Shown here: piece after piece, positions 23,956 to 31,800 of the stretch
Layout of the letters: every line of letters begins with the position of its first letter
How positions within the stretch are numbered: the first letter of the stretch is position 1
Assembly: GCF_900177805.1 (NCBI RefSeq)
Contig: NZ_FXAX01000001.1
Location: 124,001 to 188,000 of the forward strand
Origin: Fibrobacter sp. UWB13
GTDB lineage: Bacteria > Fibrobacterota > Fibrobacteria > Fibrobacterales > Fibrobacteraceae
Length of the DNA stretch: 64,000 nucleotides
Direction: 5' to 3'
Program-made: the position numbers and the translations under genes
Notes under the pieces: generated by a model
Seen by the model: the letters and a program-made list of their open reading frames with translations, nothing else
Told to the model about the DNA's origin: nothing
The model's database searches: none

Positions 23956-25104
23956 CTATCTAATACCGAAGAACACGACCATGCTGAAGATGAGGGCGAA
24001 AATGCTCACGAGGTGCATGCGCCACACAATCTTGGAGTTCATGAGCGGCTTGCTCGGGAAGCGTCCGTCCCACTTCTTTTGGTAGTGGTGGTGGAGCGGG
24101 GCGCAAAGGAAGATGCGCTTGCCGGTCCCGGTCGTTCTCTTGGTAATCTTGAACCATGTAATTTGCATCAAAACAGAGCAAGCTTCGGCGATGATGATAA
24201 TGCAAACGATGGGGAGGAAAAGCCCTGCCTGCACGAGAATGAACATGATGCCGATGGCTGCACCGAAGCCGACGGAACCTGCGTCACCCATGTAGATTTC
24301 TGCCGGAGGACTGTTGAACCACAGATAAGCGAGCAATGCGCCTGCGATGGCTGTTGCGAGCGGGAAAAGTTCGTCGCAACCGGGGAGGTACGGAACGCTC
24401 AAGTACTGGCTAAAGATGAAGTTGCCACTCACGTAAGCGACGAGCCCAACGAACACCATGCTGGTTAGAATCGGTACAGAAACGAGGCTGTCGAGACCGT
24501 CTGTGAAGTTCGTTCCGTTAGCAGAAGCTGCGATGACAAACGTCATGAACGCAACGAAAATCCAGTTGGGAAGATGGATTTGGAAAACGTCAATCGGGCA
24601 GAACGGAATGGTCAAATCGCCCTTGAGTTCGGGAATGAACTTGTAGCAGAAAACGGCAACGACAAAGCTAAACAAGAAGTAGAGGAAAAGTCTAAGAGAG
24701 CTGGAAATGCCGTCCGCCTTGTCCATGTATTCGGCGGCTTTGAGCTTACCCTGATTTACAAGGCGCTTCGCGCGGACCTTGGCCATATCGTCGGTGGCGC
24801 CCACGGCGCTGAACAGTGCCAAAATCACGAGAGTCGAGATGGTGTAGCCGTTCATCTGGCAAACGAGCAGTGAAACAATTTCAACGACAATCACGAGGAG
24901 AAGGCCGCCCATAATCGGAGGCGATTTTGTCTTGCCATCCTTGTCGAAATCGCTCGTGGCGTCCAACCTCTGCAAAAAGCGAATGTACTTCGGCATGAAG
25001 AAGAGCACCAGGATGATGGAAAGCATGGCGGCAACGCCCGCACGGAAGAGACGACCGTCAAAAAGGTCAATGTGAGTTGTTTGATATAGCCAATGGCAAA
25101 GCAT
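23956..25104 (-). CDS. mraY: Phospho-N-acetylmuramoyl-pentapeptide transferase
   Basis: 382 aa polytopic inner-membrane enzyme that makes lipid I from UDP-MurNAc-pentapeptide and undecaprenyl phosphate. Signature motifs are intact: KTKSPPIMGGLL, GTNFTDGLDSLVS, EIYMGDAGSVGFG and PLHHHYQKKW. About ten hydrophobic segments are visible. No other mur or fts gene is adjacent, so it is outside a dcw cluster. A run of 7-bp repeats sits directly before the ATG and no SD is visible. Confidence 0.96.
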   Translation of the reverse strand: MLCHWLYQTTHIDLFDGRLFRAGVAAMLSIILVLFFMPKYIRFLQRLDATSDFDKDGKTKSPPIMGGLLLVIVVEIVSLLVCQMNGYTISTLVILALFSAVGATDDMAKVRAKRLVNQGKLKAAEYMDKADGISSSLRLFLYFLFSFVVAVFCYKFIPELKGDLTIPFCPIDVFQIHLPNWIFVAFMTFVIAASANGTNFTDGLDSLVSVPILTSMVFVGLVAYVSGNFIFSQYLSVPYLPGCDELFPLATAIAGALLAYLWFNSPPAEIYMGDAGSVGFGAAIGIMFILVQAGLFLPIVCIIIIAEACSVLMQITWFKITKRTTGTGKRIFLCAPLHHHYQKKWDGRFPSKPLMNSKIVWRMHLVSIFALIFSMVVFFGIR

Positions 25105-25108
25105 AGTT

Positions 25109-25141
25109 TAGGTTTTAGGTAATAGGTTTTAGGTAATAGGG
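25109..25141. repeat. Heptad repeat upstream of mraY
   Basis: TAGG occurs at 25109, 25116, 25123, 25130 and 25137, exact 7-bp spacing, with units TAGGTTT and TAGGTAA alternating. Lies 4 bp before the mraY start codon; TATATT on the minus strand is at 25145-25150. Confidence 0.7.
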
Positions 25142-25239
25142 AAAAATATAGTGAGAGCACAAAACGAGATGGACGCCGTAAAGATAAAATATTGTAGTTA
25201 TGTTGGCTAGGAATTGTAAAAAATTCTAGATTTTAGAAT

Positions 25240-25620
25240 ATGAGTGAAATGGATATCGAATGCCCGCATTGCGGAACAAAATTTAAGGTCCAGATAGACG
25301 GAGACTTCTCGAATATGATGGTGTTTCCGTGTGCTAGGTGCCAGACCCCCTTGATGTGCTATCATGGGGAAGTATCTGAGTTAGACCGCGAAGAGTTCTC
25401 GAAATTGCGTGAAAAACTTTCGAAGGTTTTGAACGTCGTGATGCGTCAGGAAGGCACTGTGGGCGAGGTTGCCAATGCGCTCAAAAAGCTTGTCGATGTC
25501 TCGAATGCACGTGCTGACGAACGTGATCAAAATCACACCGCTATTACGGACGATGAACTTGACGCATTGCAAAAAGACCTTGCGGATCTCGACGTGGACG
25601 CTTTCTTGAGTAAACTGTAA
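25240..25620 (+). CDS. Small zinc-ribbon protein, unknown function
   Basis: 126 aa. N-terminal zinc ribbon with two CxxC pairs (CPHC at residues 7-10 and CARC at 31-34), similar to MJ0042-type ribbons. The rest is helical and charged, with an Asp/Leu-rich C-terminus (DELDALQKDLADLDVDAFLSKL). ATG at 25240; the ATG three codons later (MDIECPHC) is an alternative because TAGAAT at 25234-25239 is a possible -10. The stop overlaps the next start (TAATG), so it is co-transcribed with the LysE-type exporter. Confidence 0.7.
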   Translation: MSEMDIECPHCGTKFKVQIDGDFSNMMVFPCARCQTPLMCYHGEVSELDREEFSKLREKLSKVLNVVMRQEGTVGEVANALKKLVDVSNARADERDQNHTAITDDELDALQKDLADLDVDAFLSKL

Positions 25621-26240
25621 TGCTTGAATTTTTTATCGCTGCGCTTGTTATTGGGATTGCTCCTGGACCAGATAACCTTTTTGTGCTTGCCCAGAGCGCA
25701 ACTTATGGGGCGCGCCTTGGTTTTTGCATCATTCTTGGACTTTGCACAGGAATTGCCATACATACTTGCCTGCTTGTGGCGGGCGTTTCGGCGTTGATTG
25801 CGGCTAGTCCGACGGCGTTTTTTGTCATCCAGTGCCTTGGCGCGGCTTATCTGCTTTATCTCGCGTACAAGAGTTTCGGGGTGAAAGCCGGCGTTGTTAA
25901 TATGAATGGAGATTCCCGGTCGGAGCCGGGAATGACAAGTGCGCGTAGCCTTTACATGCGGGGCATTATCATGAATCTCACGAACCCGAAGGTGATTCTT
26001 TTTGTGCTTTCGCTGATTCCGCCGGCCGTGCGCTTGGATCGTCCGATTCACCCGAGCTTGCAAATGGCTATTTTCGGCGGTGAATTTATCTTGGCGACAA
26101 TGATTGTTTTTGGATGCATTGCGCTTTTAGCAGGGACCGTGAAGAAGTTCCTTTTGACATCGCCGAAGGCGAACCGCAATCTGAACTGGTTCAGCGGTGC
26201 GGTGTTCGTTTTCTTGGCTGTTGCCTTGTTTATGGTATAA
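25620..26240 (+). CDS. LysE/RhtB-family amino-acid exporter with an in-frame repeat
   Basis: 206 aa, six hydrophobic segments. Family motifs: PGPDNLFVLAQSATYGARLGF in the first loop and NLTNPKVILFVLSLIPP. Exports amino acids or related metabolites across the inner membrane. The loop after the third helix contains GDSRSEPGMT, encoded by a perfect palindrome of the intergenic type (25912-25933). The frame is unbroken, so the protein is probably functional. Confidence 0.85.
   Translation: MLEFFIAALVIGIAPGPDNLFVLAQSATYGARLGFCIILGLCTGIAIHTCLLVAGVSALIAASPTAFFVIQCLGAAYLLYLAYKSFGVKAGVVNMNGDSRSEPGMTSARSLYMRGIIMNLTNPKVILFVLSLIPPAVRLDRPIHPSLQMAIFGGEFILATMIVFGCIALLAGTVKKFLLTSPKANRNLNWFSGAVFVFLAVALFMV
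25912..25933. repeat. Palindromic repeat inserted in frame in a LysE-type gene
   Basis: ATTCCCGG-TCGGAG-CCGGGAAT, followed by GACA, inside coding sequence. Same style as the intergenic palindrome at 21438-21458. Confidence 0.7.
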
Positions 26241-26243
26241 AAA

Positions 26244-26271
26244 ACGCGCGTTTTATCGCGCGTCCCTTTTT
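26244..26271. terminator. Terminator between convergent LysE-type and nrnA genes
   Basis: ACGCGCG-TTTTAT-CGCGCGT, then CCCTTTTT; an A-run on the other side allows bidirectional use. Confidence 0.8.
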
Positions 26272-27220
26272 AAAGCTGTTCTTGGATGACTTTCAATAGC
26301 TTTGCAATTGTCTCTTCAGGCGAGTCCTTGGAACTTGCGCCTGCGGCACGAACGTGGCCGCCTCCGCCAAATGCTCCTGCAACTTTGTTGACATCGACAA
26401 CGTAATTGCTGCGTAGGCTAATTTTGTATTCGCCGTTGACCGGGTAGAGGAATATGGCGACTTCAGTGCCGGTGACTTCGCGCAATGTATCGATGACGCT
26501 GCTGAGTTCAACCGGTGTCACGGAATAGCGTTCCATGTCCTCGGGCGTGATGTAGCTGTAGACAACTTTTCCGTCGAGAGCGAGTTTGCTGCTCATCATC
26601 ACGTAGCCCGTTACGAGTGTCTGGGTGTACGTTCTCGTGTAGTACGTCTCGTTGATAATGCGTGTGAAGTCGATGCCTTTTTCAAGCAGGTCGCCGATGA
26701 CAGTCATCGTCTTATGCCCGGTGCTGCTGAACTTGAAGGCGCCTGTGTCATGCACGATGCCGAGGTACAAACATTCTGCTGTTGCCTTGCTGACTTTGCT
26801 CGGGTCGAGTAAAAAGTAGAGGACTTCGCATGCGGAACTTGCCTTTGCATCTACGTAATTGACGTCGCAGAGGTTCAGCGGATTGCTGATGTGGTGGTCA
26901 ATATTGCATGTCTTTTTGGCTGCCTTGATGCAGCTTTCGCCGTTTGCGCCGACGCGATCGAATGTGGATGAATCCAAAAGGAATGCCAAATCGAACGAGC
27001 CGAATTCATCGTTGTAAAATTCATTAATGGCGTTGGAATTGGAGAGAATCTTGTAGTTTTCCGGGAAGCGTTCCAAGAAAATGCGGACTTTCGTAGTCGG
27101 GTAGTTGTCGCAGATGTAGTTGTAAAGACCGAGCGTAGAACCCACGCAGTCTCCATCGGGGCGCACGTGTCCAAAAATGGCGACGCTTTTAGCTTCTTTC
27201 AGTAAATCATCAATTTGCAT
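26270..27220 (-). CDS. nrnA: DHH-family phosphoesterase, NrnA-like (nanoRNase / pAp phosphatase)
   Basis: 316 aa; ATG at 27220 chosen for GGAAAG 6 nt upstream. The DHH motifs are intact: FGHVRPDGDCVGSTLGL (residues about 17-33), LLDSS, and CNIDHHISNP (DHH). The C-terminal DHHA1 domain ends with AFGGGGHVRAAGAS. NrnA enzymes degrade 2-5 nt RNAs and dephosphorylate pAp. Transcribed alone. Confidence 0.92.
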   Translation of the reverse strand: MQIDDLLKEAKSVAIFGHVRPDGDCVGSTLGLYNYICDNYPTTKVRIFLERFPENYKILSNSNAINEFYNDEFGSFDLAFLLDSSTFDRVGANGESCIKAAKKTCNIDHHISNPLNLCDVNYVDAKASSACEVLYFLLDPSKVSKATAECLYLGIVHDTGAFKFSSTGHKTMTVIGDLLEKGIDFTRIINETYYTRTYTQTLVTGYVMMSSKLALDGKVVYSYITPEDMERYSVTPVELSSVIDTLREVTGTEVAIFLYPVNGEYKISLRSNYVVDVNKVAGAFGGGGHVRAAGASSKDSPEETIAKLLKVIQEQL

Positions 27221-27260
27221 AAGGCTTTCCTTCTTTTTTGAAAAATGTAAATAAATATTT

Positions 27261-27289
27261 TTGGATTGAATTGATGGACTTTCTATATT
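27261..27289 (+). promoter_or_regulatory. Promoter of the HAD phosphatase gene (leaderless)
   Basis: TTGGAT (27261-27266), 17-bp spacer, TATATT (27284-27289), then 7 nt to the ATG at 27297; no SD. Confidence 0.65.
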
Positions 27290-27296
27290 TGCCGTG

Positions 27297-28142
27297 ATGA
27301 AACTTTTATTTACTGATTTAGACGGCACGCTCCTCGACGACGAGAAGAATATTAGCCAGGCAGACATGGCTTCAATCCAGGCGATGATCGGGGCTGGTCA
27401 CAAGTTCGTGATGACGACAGGGCGCCCGCTCACAAGCGTAAAGCACATTGCCGAAAAGTACGGCTTCTTGAAGCCGGGATATTTTCTGGTCAGCTTTAAT
27501 GGCGGGCTCATCTACGACTGCGGAACCGAACAGCCGATTTTGACGCGTCGCATCGCAGTGGATCAGGTAAAGTTCATCATGGACGAGGCTCACAAGCGCG
27601 GGATGCATGCGCATACGTATGCGGGCGATTTGGTGGTCTCGGAATACGAGACGGAACAGCTCAAGACGTATTGTCGCTTGATGAAAATGGATTATGTTGT
27701 TGTAGATGATATCCGCAATTATTATGGTGGGGTTAATTGCAATGACGGTCCAATCAATGTTGTGGTCAAGCCACCGATCAAGGTAAACGTGATTACACCG
27801 TTTGAGCATTCGAGTCTCGTGGATTTCCGCGCCGAGATGCGGACGGTTACGGCGGGCAAGCTGTTCGACGTGTTTAGCAAGCCCGAAATGCTCGAGTTCT
27901 CGCACATGCTTTCGAACAAAGGCGCTGCTGTGCGCTACATGGCGGACTTCTATCACGAGCCGATTGAAAATACGATTGCCGTGGGCGATGAAGAAAACGA
28001 TTGCCCGATGATTGAGGCGGCTGGCGTTGGGGTCGCGATGGCGAATGCGTCACCGGCGGCAAAGGCTGTCGCTAATTACGTGACCGAGCACGACAACAAC
28101 CACTCCGGAATTACTGAAGTTATTGAGAAATTTGTGTTGTAG
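27297..28142 (+). CDS. HAD-superfamily hydrolase, Cof type
   Basis: 281 aa. Motif I LFTDLDGTLLDD with nucleophile Asp and acid Asp near residues 7-9, motif II TTGRP, motif IV AVGDEENDCPMIEAAGVGVAMANA. The large C2-type cap and length fit Cof/YidA sugar-phosphate or flavin-precursor phosphatases; substrate unknown. ATG at 27297 chosen (a GTG one codon earlier is possible). The -10 box lies 7 nt before it. Confidence 0.9.
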   Translation: MKLLFTDLDGTLLDDEKNISQADMASIQAMIGAGHKFVMTTGRPLTSVKHIAEKYGFLKPGYFLVSFNGGLIYDCGTEQPILTRRIAVDQVKFIMDEAHKRGMHAHTYAGDLVVSEYETEQLKTYCRLMKMDYVVVDDIRNYYGGVNCNDGPINVVVKPPIKVNVITPFEHSSLVDFRAEMRTVTAGKLFDVFSKPEMLEFSHMLSNKGAAVRYMADFYHEPIENTIAVGDEENDCPMIEAAGVGVAMANASPAAKAVANYVTEHDNNHSGITEVIEKFVL

Positions 28143-28143
28143 C

Positions 28144-28172
28144 CGTTAGTCAATGGTCGTTGGTCGCTAGTT
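28144..28172. repeat. Heptad repeat, about four units, minus orientation
   Basis: On the minus strand it reads ACTAGCG, ACCAACG, ACCATTG, ACTAAC. It opposes the plus-oriented array at 28204-28245. Confidence 0.6.
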
Positions 28173-28203
28173 GAAAAGGTCGCGACGAAGTCACCAGATT
28201 TAA

Positions 28204-28245
28204 ACTAATAACTATTGACTAATAACTAATAACTAGTAACTAGCT
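28204..28245. repeat. Heptad repeat, six units, plus orientation
   Basis: Six consecutive 7-mers beginning ACTA: two-base variants of ACTAATA (including ACTATTG, ACTAGTA, ACTAGCT). Lies between convergent genes. Confidence 0.75.
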
Positions 28246-28254
28246 ATTTCGCTT

Positions 28255-29340
28255 TTACATTTCTTTCTTAAGTCTCGCAATAATTTCTTCCACGTCCGTG
28301 AAGGCGCACATGGGGAGGCTTACGACTTTTTGGCAGGCTTCAATGGCGTTGGCGTTTCCGCGCCCTTGATTGAGTTCCTTAAAACATGGCTGCGTGTGTA
28401 GCGGCTGCGGGTAGTGGATGCAATAGGGAATTTCGGCGCGTTCCAGTTGAGCGATAAAATCGTCGCGTTCGTCTGCCAGCACTGTGTATTGTGCGTAGGT
28501 GCTGGTGTTGCCGTCTGCGATTTTTTGCGGCGCGATTCCCGGAACAGCATTGAAAAATTCGTTGTATTTGCTTGCGTTCTCGCTGCGCTTCTTGAGCTCG
28601 TCCTTAAAATGCCGGAGTTTCACGCGGAGGACTGCCGCCTGGATGGCGTCTAGCCTGCTGTTCATGCCGCAAATCTCGTGAACGTAGCGCGTCTGGCTGC
28701 CGTGGTTTGCGATGAGGCGAATCTTTTGTGCGAGTTCGTCGTTGGCGGTGAAGAGCGCTCCGCCGTCGCCGTAGCAGCCGAGTGGCTTGGCGGGATAAAA
28801 GCTCGTGATGGAAATGTCGCCGAACGTGCAAGCGGGGACTCCGTTTTGCGTGGCCCCGAACGCCTGAGCGGAATCTTCGATCAGCCAAAGGTTGTTTGCG
28901 CGGGCGCATTTCCGGATTTCCGCATACGGGGCGCACTGCCCGAACAAGTTGACCGCGATAATCCCGCGCGTCTTTTCGCCAATCAACGATTCAATGCTTT
29001 CTGCGCTGACCTGGAGCGTTTCTGCGTCGATATCTGCAAATTTCGGGATGCCTCCGAGGCGCATCACGCATTCGGCGGGGGCGATAAAGGTAAAGTCTGG
29101 GACGATGACTTCGTCTCCCGGTTTGAGCCCGAGGGCGAGGAAGGCAATTGTCAATGCGTCCGTTCCGCTACCGCAGGTGATGGCGTGCTTTGCTCCTGTG
29201 AATTCCGCAAGTTCAGATTCCAGCGCTTGTACGACAGGTCCTCCGATAAAGCAACCGCTGTCGAGGACTTCTTGTTCGGCATGCTTAAATTCGGATAAAT
29301 AGGCTTCGCGCTGCGCACGTACGTTGATAAACGGAATCAT
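28255..29340 (-). CDS. DegT/DnrJ/EryC1/StrS-family sugar aminotransferase
   Basis: 361 aa PLP enzyme. NVRAQREAY at the N-terminus, GSGTDALTIAFLALGLKPGDEVIVPDFTF, EDSAQAFGA (PLP-ring Asp), SFYPAKPLGCYGDGGA with the Schiff-base Lys, and GMNSRLDAIQAAVLRVKL. Layout matches WbpE/WlbC-like enzymes that aminate UDP-3-keto sugars for O-antigen or lipopolysaccharide. No other sugar-nucleotide gene is linked. ATG at 29340 preferred over an upstream TTG at 29349; a TAAATT box ends 7 nt before it. Confidence 0.9.
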   Translation of the reverse strand: MIPFINVRAQREAYLSEFKHAEQEVLDSGCFIGGPVVQALESELAEFTGAKHAITCGSGTDALTIAFLALGLKPGDEVIVPDFTFIAPAECVMRLGGIPKFADIDAETLQVSAESIESLIGEKTRGIIAVNLFGQCAPYAEIRKCARANNLWLIEDSAQAFGATQNGVPACTFGDISITSFYPAKPLGCYGDGGALFTANDELAQKIRLIANHGSQTRYVHEICGMNSRLDAIQAAVLRVKLRHFKDELKKRSENASKYNEFFNAVPGIAPQKIADGNTSTYAQYTVLADERDDFIAQLERAEIPYCIHYPQPLHTQPCFKELNQGRGNANAIEACQKVVSLPMCAFTDVEEIIARLKKEM

Positions 29341-29347
29341 GGTGTGC

Positions 29348-29375
29348 AATTTAGCATTTTCCCGCCCCTTGACAA
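29348..29375 (-). promoter_or_regulatory. Promoter of the DegT-family gene (leaderless)
   Basis: Minus-strand TTGTCA (29370-29375), 16-bp spacer, TAAATT (29348-29353), 7 nt to the ATG. Its -35 overlaps the rpsT -35 on the other strand. Confidence 0.6.
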
Positions 29376-29396
29376 CTTTTAAACTTTTACTATCTT
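29369..29396 (+). promoter_or_regulatory. Promoter of rpsT
   Basis: TTGACA (29369-29374), 16-bp spacer, TATCTT (29391-29396), followed by TGTGC. Gives a leader of about 38 nt. Confidence 0.75.
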
Positions 29397-29440
29397 TGTG
29401 CTAACATTTTTTAAGTAGGTTTTCACCCGGAGAATTTAAG

Positions 29441-29701
29441 GTGCCTCAACACAAGTCTTGCAAAAAGCGTTTGCTCCAGGCCGAAAAGGCCAACGCAATG
29501 AACCGTTCCACCCGTAGCGCTATCCGTGCTAGCCTCAAGGTTATCCGCACTGCTGCTACGAAAGCTGCTGCCCTCGAAGAAATGCCGAAGCTCTTCAGCA
29601 TGCTCGATAAGGCTGCCGTTTCTCACCGCGCTGGTTTCTGCGCCAACCGTGCTGCCAACTACAAGGCCAAGGTTGCTAAGGTCATCAACGGCCTCGCTTA
29701 A
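29441..29701 (+). CDS. rpsT: 30S ribosomal protein S20
   Basis: 86 aa, GTG start with GGAG 8 nt upstream. Typical S20: basic helical HKSCKKRLLQAEKANAMNRSTRSAIR, then KAAVSHRAGFCANRAANYKAKVAKVING. Binds 16S rRNA in the 30S body. Own promoter and terminator. Confidence 0.95.
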   Translation: MPQHKSCKKRLLQAEKANAMNRSTRSAIRASLKVIRTAATKAAALEEMPKLFSMLDKAAVSHRAGFCANRAANYKAKVAKVINGLA

Positions 29702-29731
29702 TTAGAATCCTAAAAGATTTTAAGCAAAATG

Positions 29732-29760
29732 AACCGATACGCGGATGTGTATCGGTTAGT
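29732..29760 (+). terminator. Terminator of rpsT
   Basis: AACCGATAC / GTATCGGTT stem, then AGTTTTG. Confidence 0.75.
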
Positions 29761-29934
29761 TTTGTTATTTAAAACTTACGATAAAATTACGACAGAGTGG
29801 TTCTTGGGGGAGATTTCTTCTGTTTGTAGACGAAAAAGTTGTGATTTTGATTAAAAAAAGGCAAAAATCAAAAATTTCTTTTTGGTTTATTGAACTTTTT
29901 TACTAGATTAAGTACTGGGTTTCAAGGAATTATA

Positions 29935-30867
29935 ATGTCGTCTATTAATTTTGCTACAAGAGAAATTAGTTGTAAGGTCGTTTATTATGGTCCTGGTTTA
30001 AGTGGTAAAACCACAAATCTCCAGGTAATCCATCAGAAAATGCCCCAAGACAAGCGCACGGACATGGTGTCGCTTGCAACTGAAGGTGATCGTACCTTGT
30101 TCTTTGACTTTTTGCCTTTGAACTTGGGCGACATTAAGGGCTTTAAGACTCGTTTCCAGCTTTATACTGTTCCTGGTCAGGTTTATTACAACAGCACTCG
30201 TAAGCTCGTGCTTCGTGGTGTCGATGGGATTGTTTTTGTAGCGGACTCCCAACGTTCACGTCAGGCTGAAAACTTGGAGAGCCTCCAGAATTTGCGTCAG
30301 AACTTGCAGGACTACGGCATGAACTTGGATGATATTCCGTTCGTGTTGCAGTACAACAAGCGCGATATGGAAAATGTCTTTACTCTGGATGAGATGAATG
30401 ATATGCTCAATCCAGAAAAGAAGATCCAGTTCTTCCCGGCGACTGCCCATAATGGTAAGGGCGTTGTGACGACGCTTAAGACGATCGCCATGCTGGTGAT
30501 TGAAAAGTTTAACGTGAAGCAGGGGTTCTTGCGTAAGGCTGCTGTTGCGGCCGCTCCTGCTGCGAGCGAAACTCCGGCTGAAAATGCCGAAGCGGGCAAA
30601 CCGCAGAATGAGGCAGCCGCTCCGCAACAGCCGACTTCTCCGTTCCGCATGCCGTCGTTTGCCGCAAAGCCGCAGGCAAATGCAGGGAACTCTGGCGGTG
30701 CCGGTTCTGGTTTGTTCCAGAAGGGCGCGATGTCATCTCCGTTTGCTCGCCCGCGTGTGGCGACTGCAGTACCTAGAATGCCGACGTTTGGTCGTGCCGT
30801 GGAAAAACCGACACAGGCGGATGACGATGAAATTGTCTTGCGTCCGTACAAGCCAAAAGACCAGTAG
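29935..30867 (+). CDS. MglA-like small GTPase with C-terminal extension
   Basis: 310 aa. The first 195 residues are an MglA-type Ras-like GTPase: P-loop GPGLSGKTT (residues 19-27), LATEGDRTLFFDFLPL switch I, YTVPGQVYYN switch II and NKRD for guanine specificity. The last 115 residues are Ala/Pro/Gln-rich and end DDDEIVLRPYKPKDQ, absent from Myxococcus MglA. MglA sets polarity for gliding and type IV pili. AAGGA precedes the ATG. It begins an operon with a roadblock protein, a DUF2914 protein and two outer-membrane proteins. Confidence 0.9.
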   Translation: MSSINFATREISCKVVYYGPGLSGKTTNLQVIHQKMPQDKRTDMVSLATEGDRTLFFDFLPLNLGDIKGFKTRFQLYTVPGQVYYNSTRKLVLRGVDGIVFVADSQRSRQAENLESLQNLRQNLQDYGMNLDDIPFVLQYNKRDMENVFTLDEMNDMLNPEKKIQFFPATAHNGKGVVTTLKTIAMLVIEKFNVKQGFLRKAAVAAAPAASETPAENAEAGKPQNEAAAPQQPTSPFRMPSFAAKPQANAGNSGGAGSGLFQKGAMSSPFARPRVATAVPRMPTFGRAVEKPTQADDDEIVLRPYKPKDQ

Positions 30868-30891
30868 TTTTATAAATGTTTGTGGTGTAAT

Positions 30892-31317
30892 ATGAGCGAT
30901 TATACAATTTATTCTGATGATGCTAACAAAGTGCGTCGCTTGATGACTGCCTACCAGGCAAGCGTCAAGTGCGAATATGTTGTTCTTTGCCATCGTGATG
31001 GAAACATCATTGCCGAAGTCGGTTCTCTCGGTTCTGACTTGGATGCAACTCCCCTTGCGGTTTTGAGCATTGCTGCATTTGACTCTTCTCGTCAGATCGG
31101 GGTGATGCTTGGTGGCGAAAAATTCCAGTCCGTTTCATTTACGGGCGAAAACCGTTCCGTTTATATTTCCCCTGTAGACCAGTCGCTATTGCTTGTTCAG
31201 GTCTTTAAATCTGGTAGACTTCCGAACCGCATTGATGACTTTAATCGCTTGCTGGTCGAAAAGCTGGAGGACGCCGTTCCTGCATTTACGCAGAATACGA
31301 GCAGTCTTGTTCGCTAG
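30892..31317 (+). CDS. Roadblock/LC7-domain protein, MglB-like
   Basis: 141 aa. Sequence features of the roadblock fold: CEYVVLCHRDGNIIAEVGSLG, LAVLSIAAFDSSRQIGVMLGG and the strand pair SVYISPVDQSLLLVQVF. MglB is the GTPase-activating partner of MglA, and adjacency to the GTPase fits that role. The start at 30892 lies 24 nt after the GTPase stop; an upstream in-frame TTG-like start is less likely. Confidence 0.8.
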   Translation: MSDYTIYSDDANKVRRLMTAYQASVKCEYVVLCHRDGNIIAEVGSLGSDLDATPLAVLSIAAFDSSRQIGVMLGGEKFQSVSFTGENRSVYISPVDQSLLLVQVFKSGRLPNRIDDFNRLLVEKLEDAVPAFTQNTSSLVR

Positions 31318-31326
31318 GAGGTGCTT

Positions 31327-31794
31327 GTGGCAGGCAAGTTTCCGCCACTGAGAAATTTGCGTAAGACGACTGTTTTTGCGATAGTCGTCTTTCTTGCTTT
31401 TTTCGTTCACCGCTTTGTCATGTTCTTCATCGATGACGAAGTCAACTTTACGGACAATTCCGATATTGAACTTTCTCCCGCCAATAGTGTGGTTTGCCGT
31501 CATATTGTGAACGGGGAACCATTTGGTGCCGATAGCGTGTTCGAAGAGAATACGCGACTTTACGTTTTTTCGTCTATTACAAATTCTGCACGTTACCAAG
31601 AGGATACGCTTTTCCATATCTGGTTCTTGGGAATCGATACGATTTTTGTTGAAACTTGCAATCTTGCGGGTGATGTTTGCAGTTCGATGCTTGCTTCGGA
31701 CTTGGTCGAACTTGGCGAATGGAGCGTCGATCTGGTGGCGGGGCGTAAGTTGCTTGCGAGCAGACAGTTCCGCGTGGTGACGCCTTCTCGGTAA
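31327..31794 (+). CDS. DUF2914-domain membrane protein
   Basis: 155 aa. GTG at 31327 chosen because AGGAGG lies 6-7 nt upstream. One membrane helix (about residues 15-34, VFAIVVFLAFFVHRFVMFF), then a periplasmic beta-domain with HIWFLGIDTIFVETCNLAGD and LVELGEWSVDLVAGRKLL, matching DUF2914. Function unknown. The tight spacing inside the MglA-like operon suggests it links the GTPase system to the envelope. Confidence 0.7.
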   Translation: MAGKFPPLRNLRKTTVFAIVVFLAFFVHRFVMFFIDDEVNFTDNSDIELSPANSVVCRHIVNGEPFGADSVFEENTRLYVFSSITNSARYQEDTLFHIWFLGIDTIFVETCNLAGDVCSSMLASDLVELGEWSVDLVAGRKLLASRQFRVVTPSR

Positions 31795-31800
31795 TTTTAT

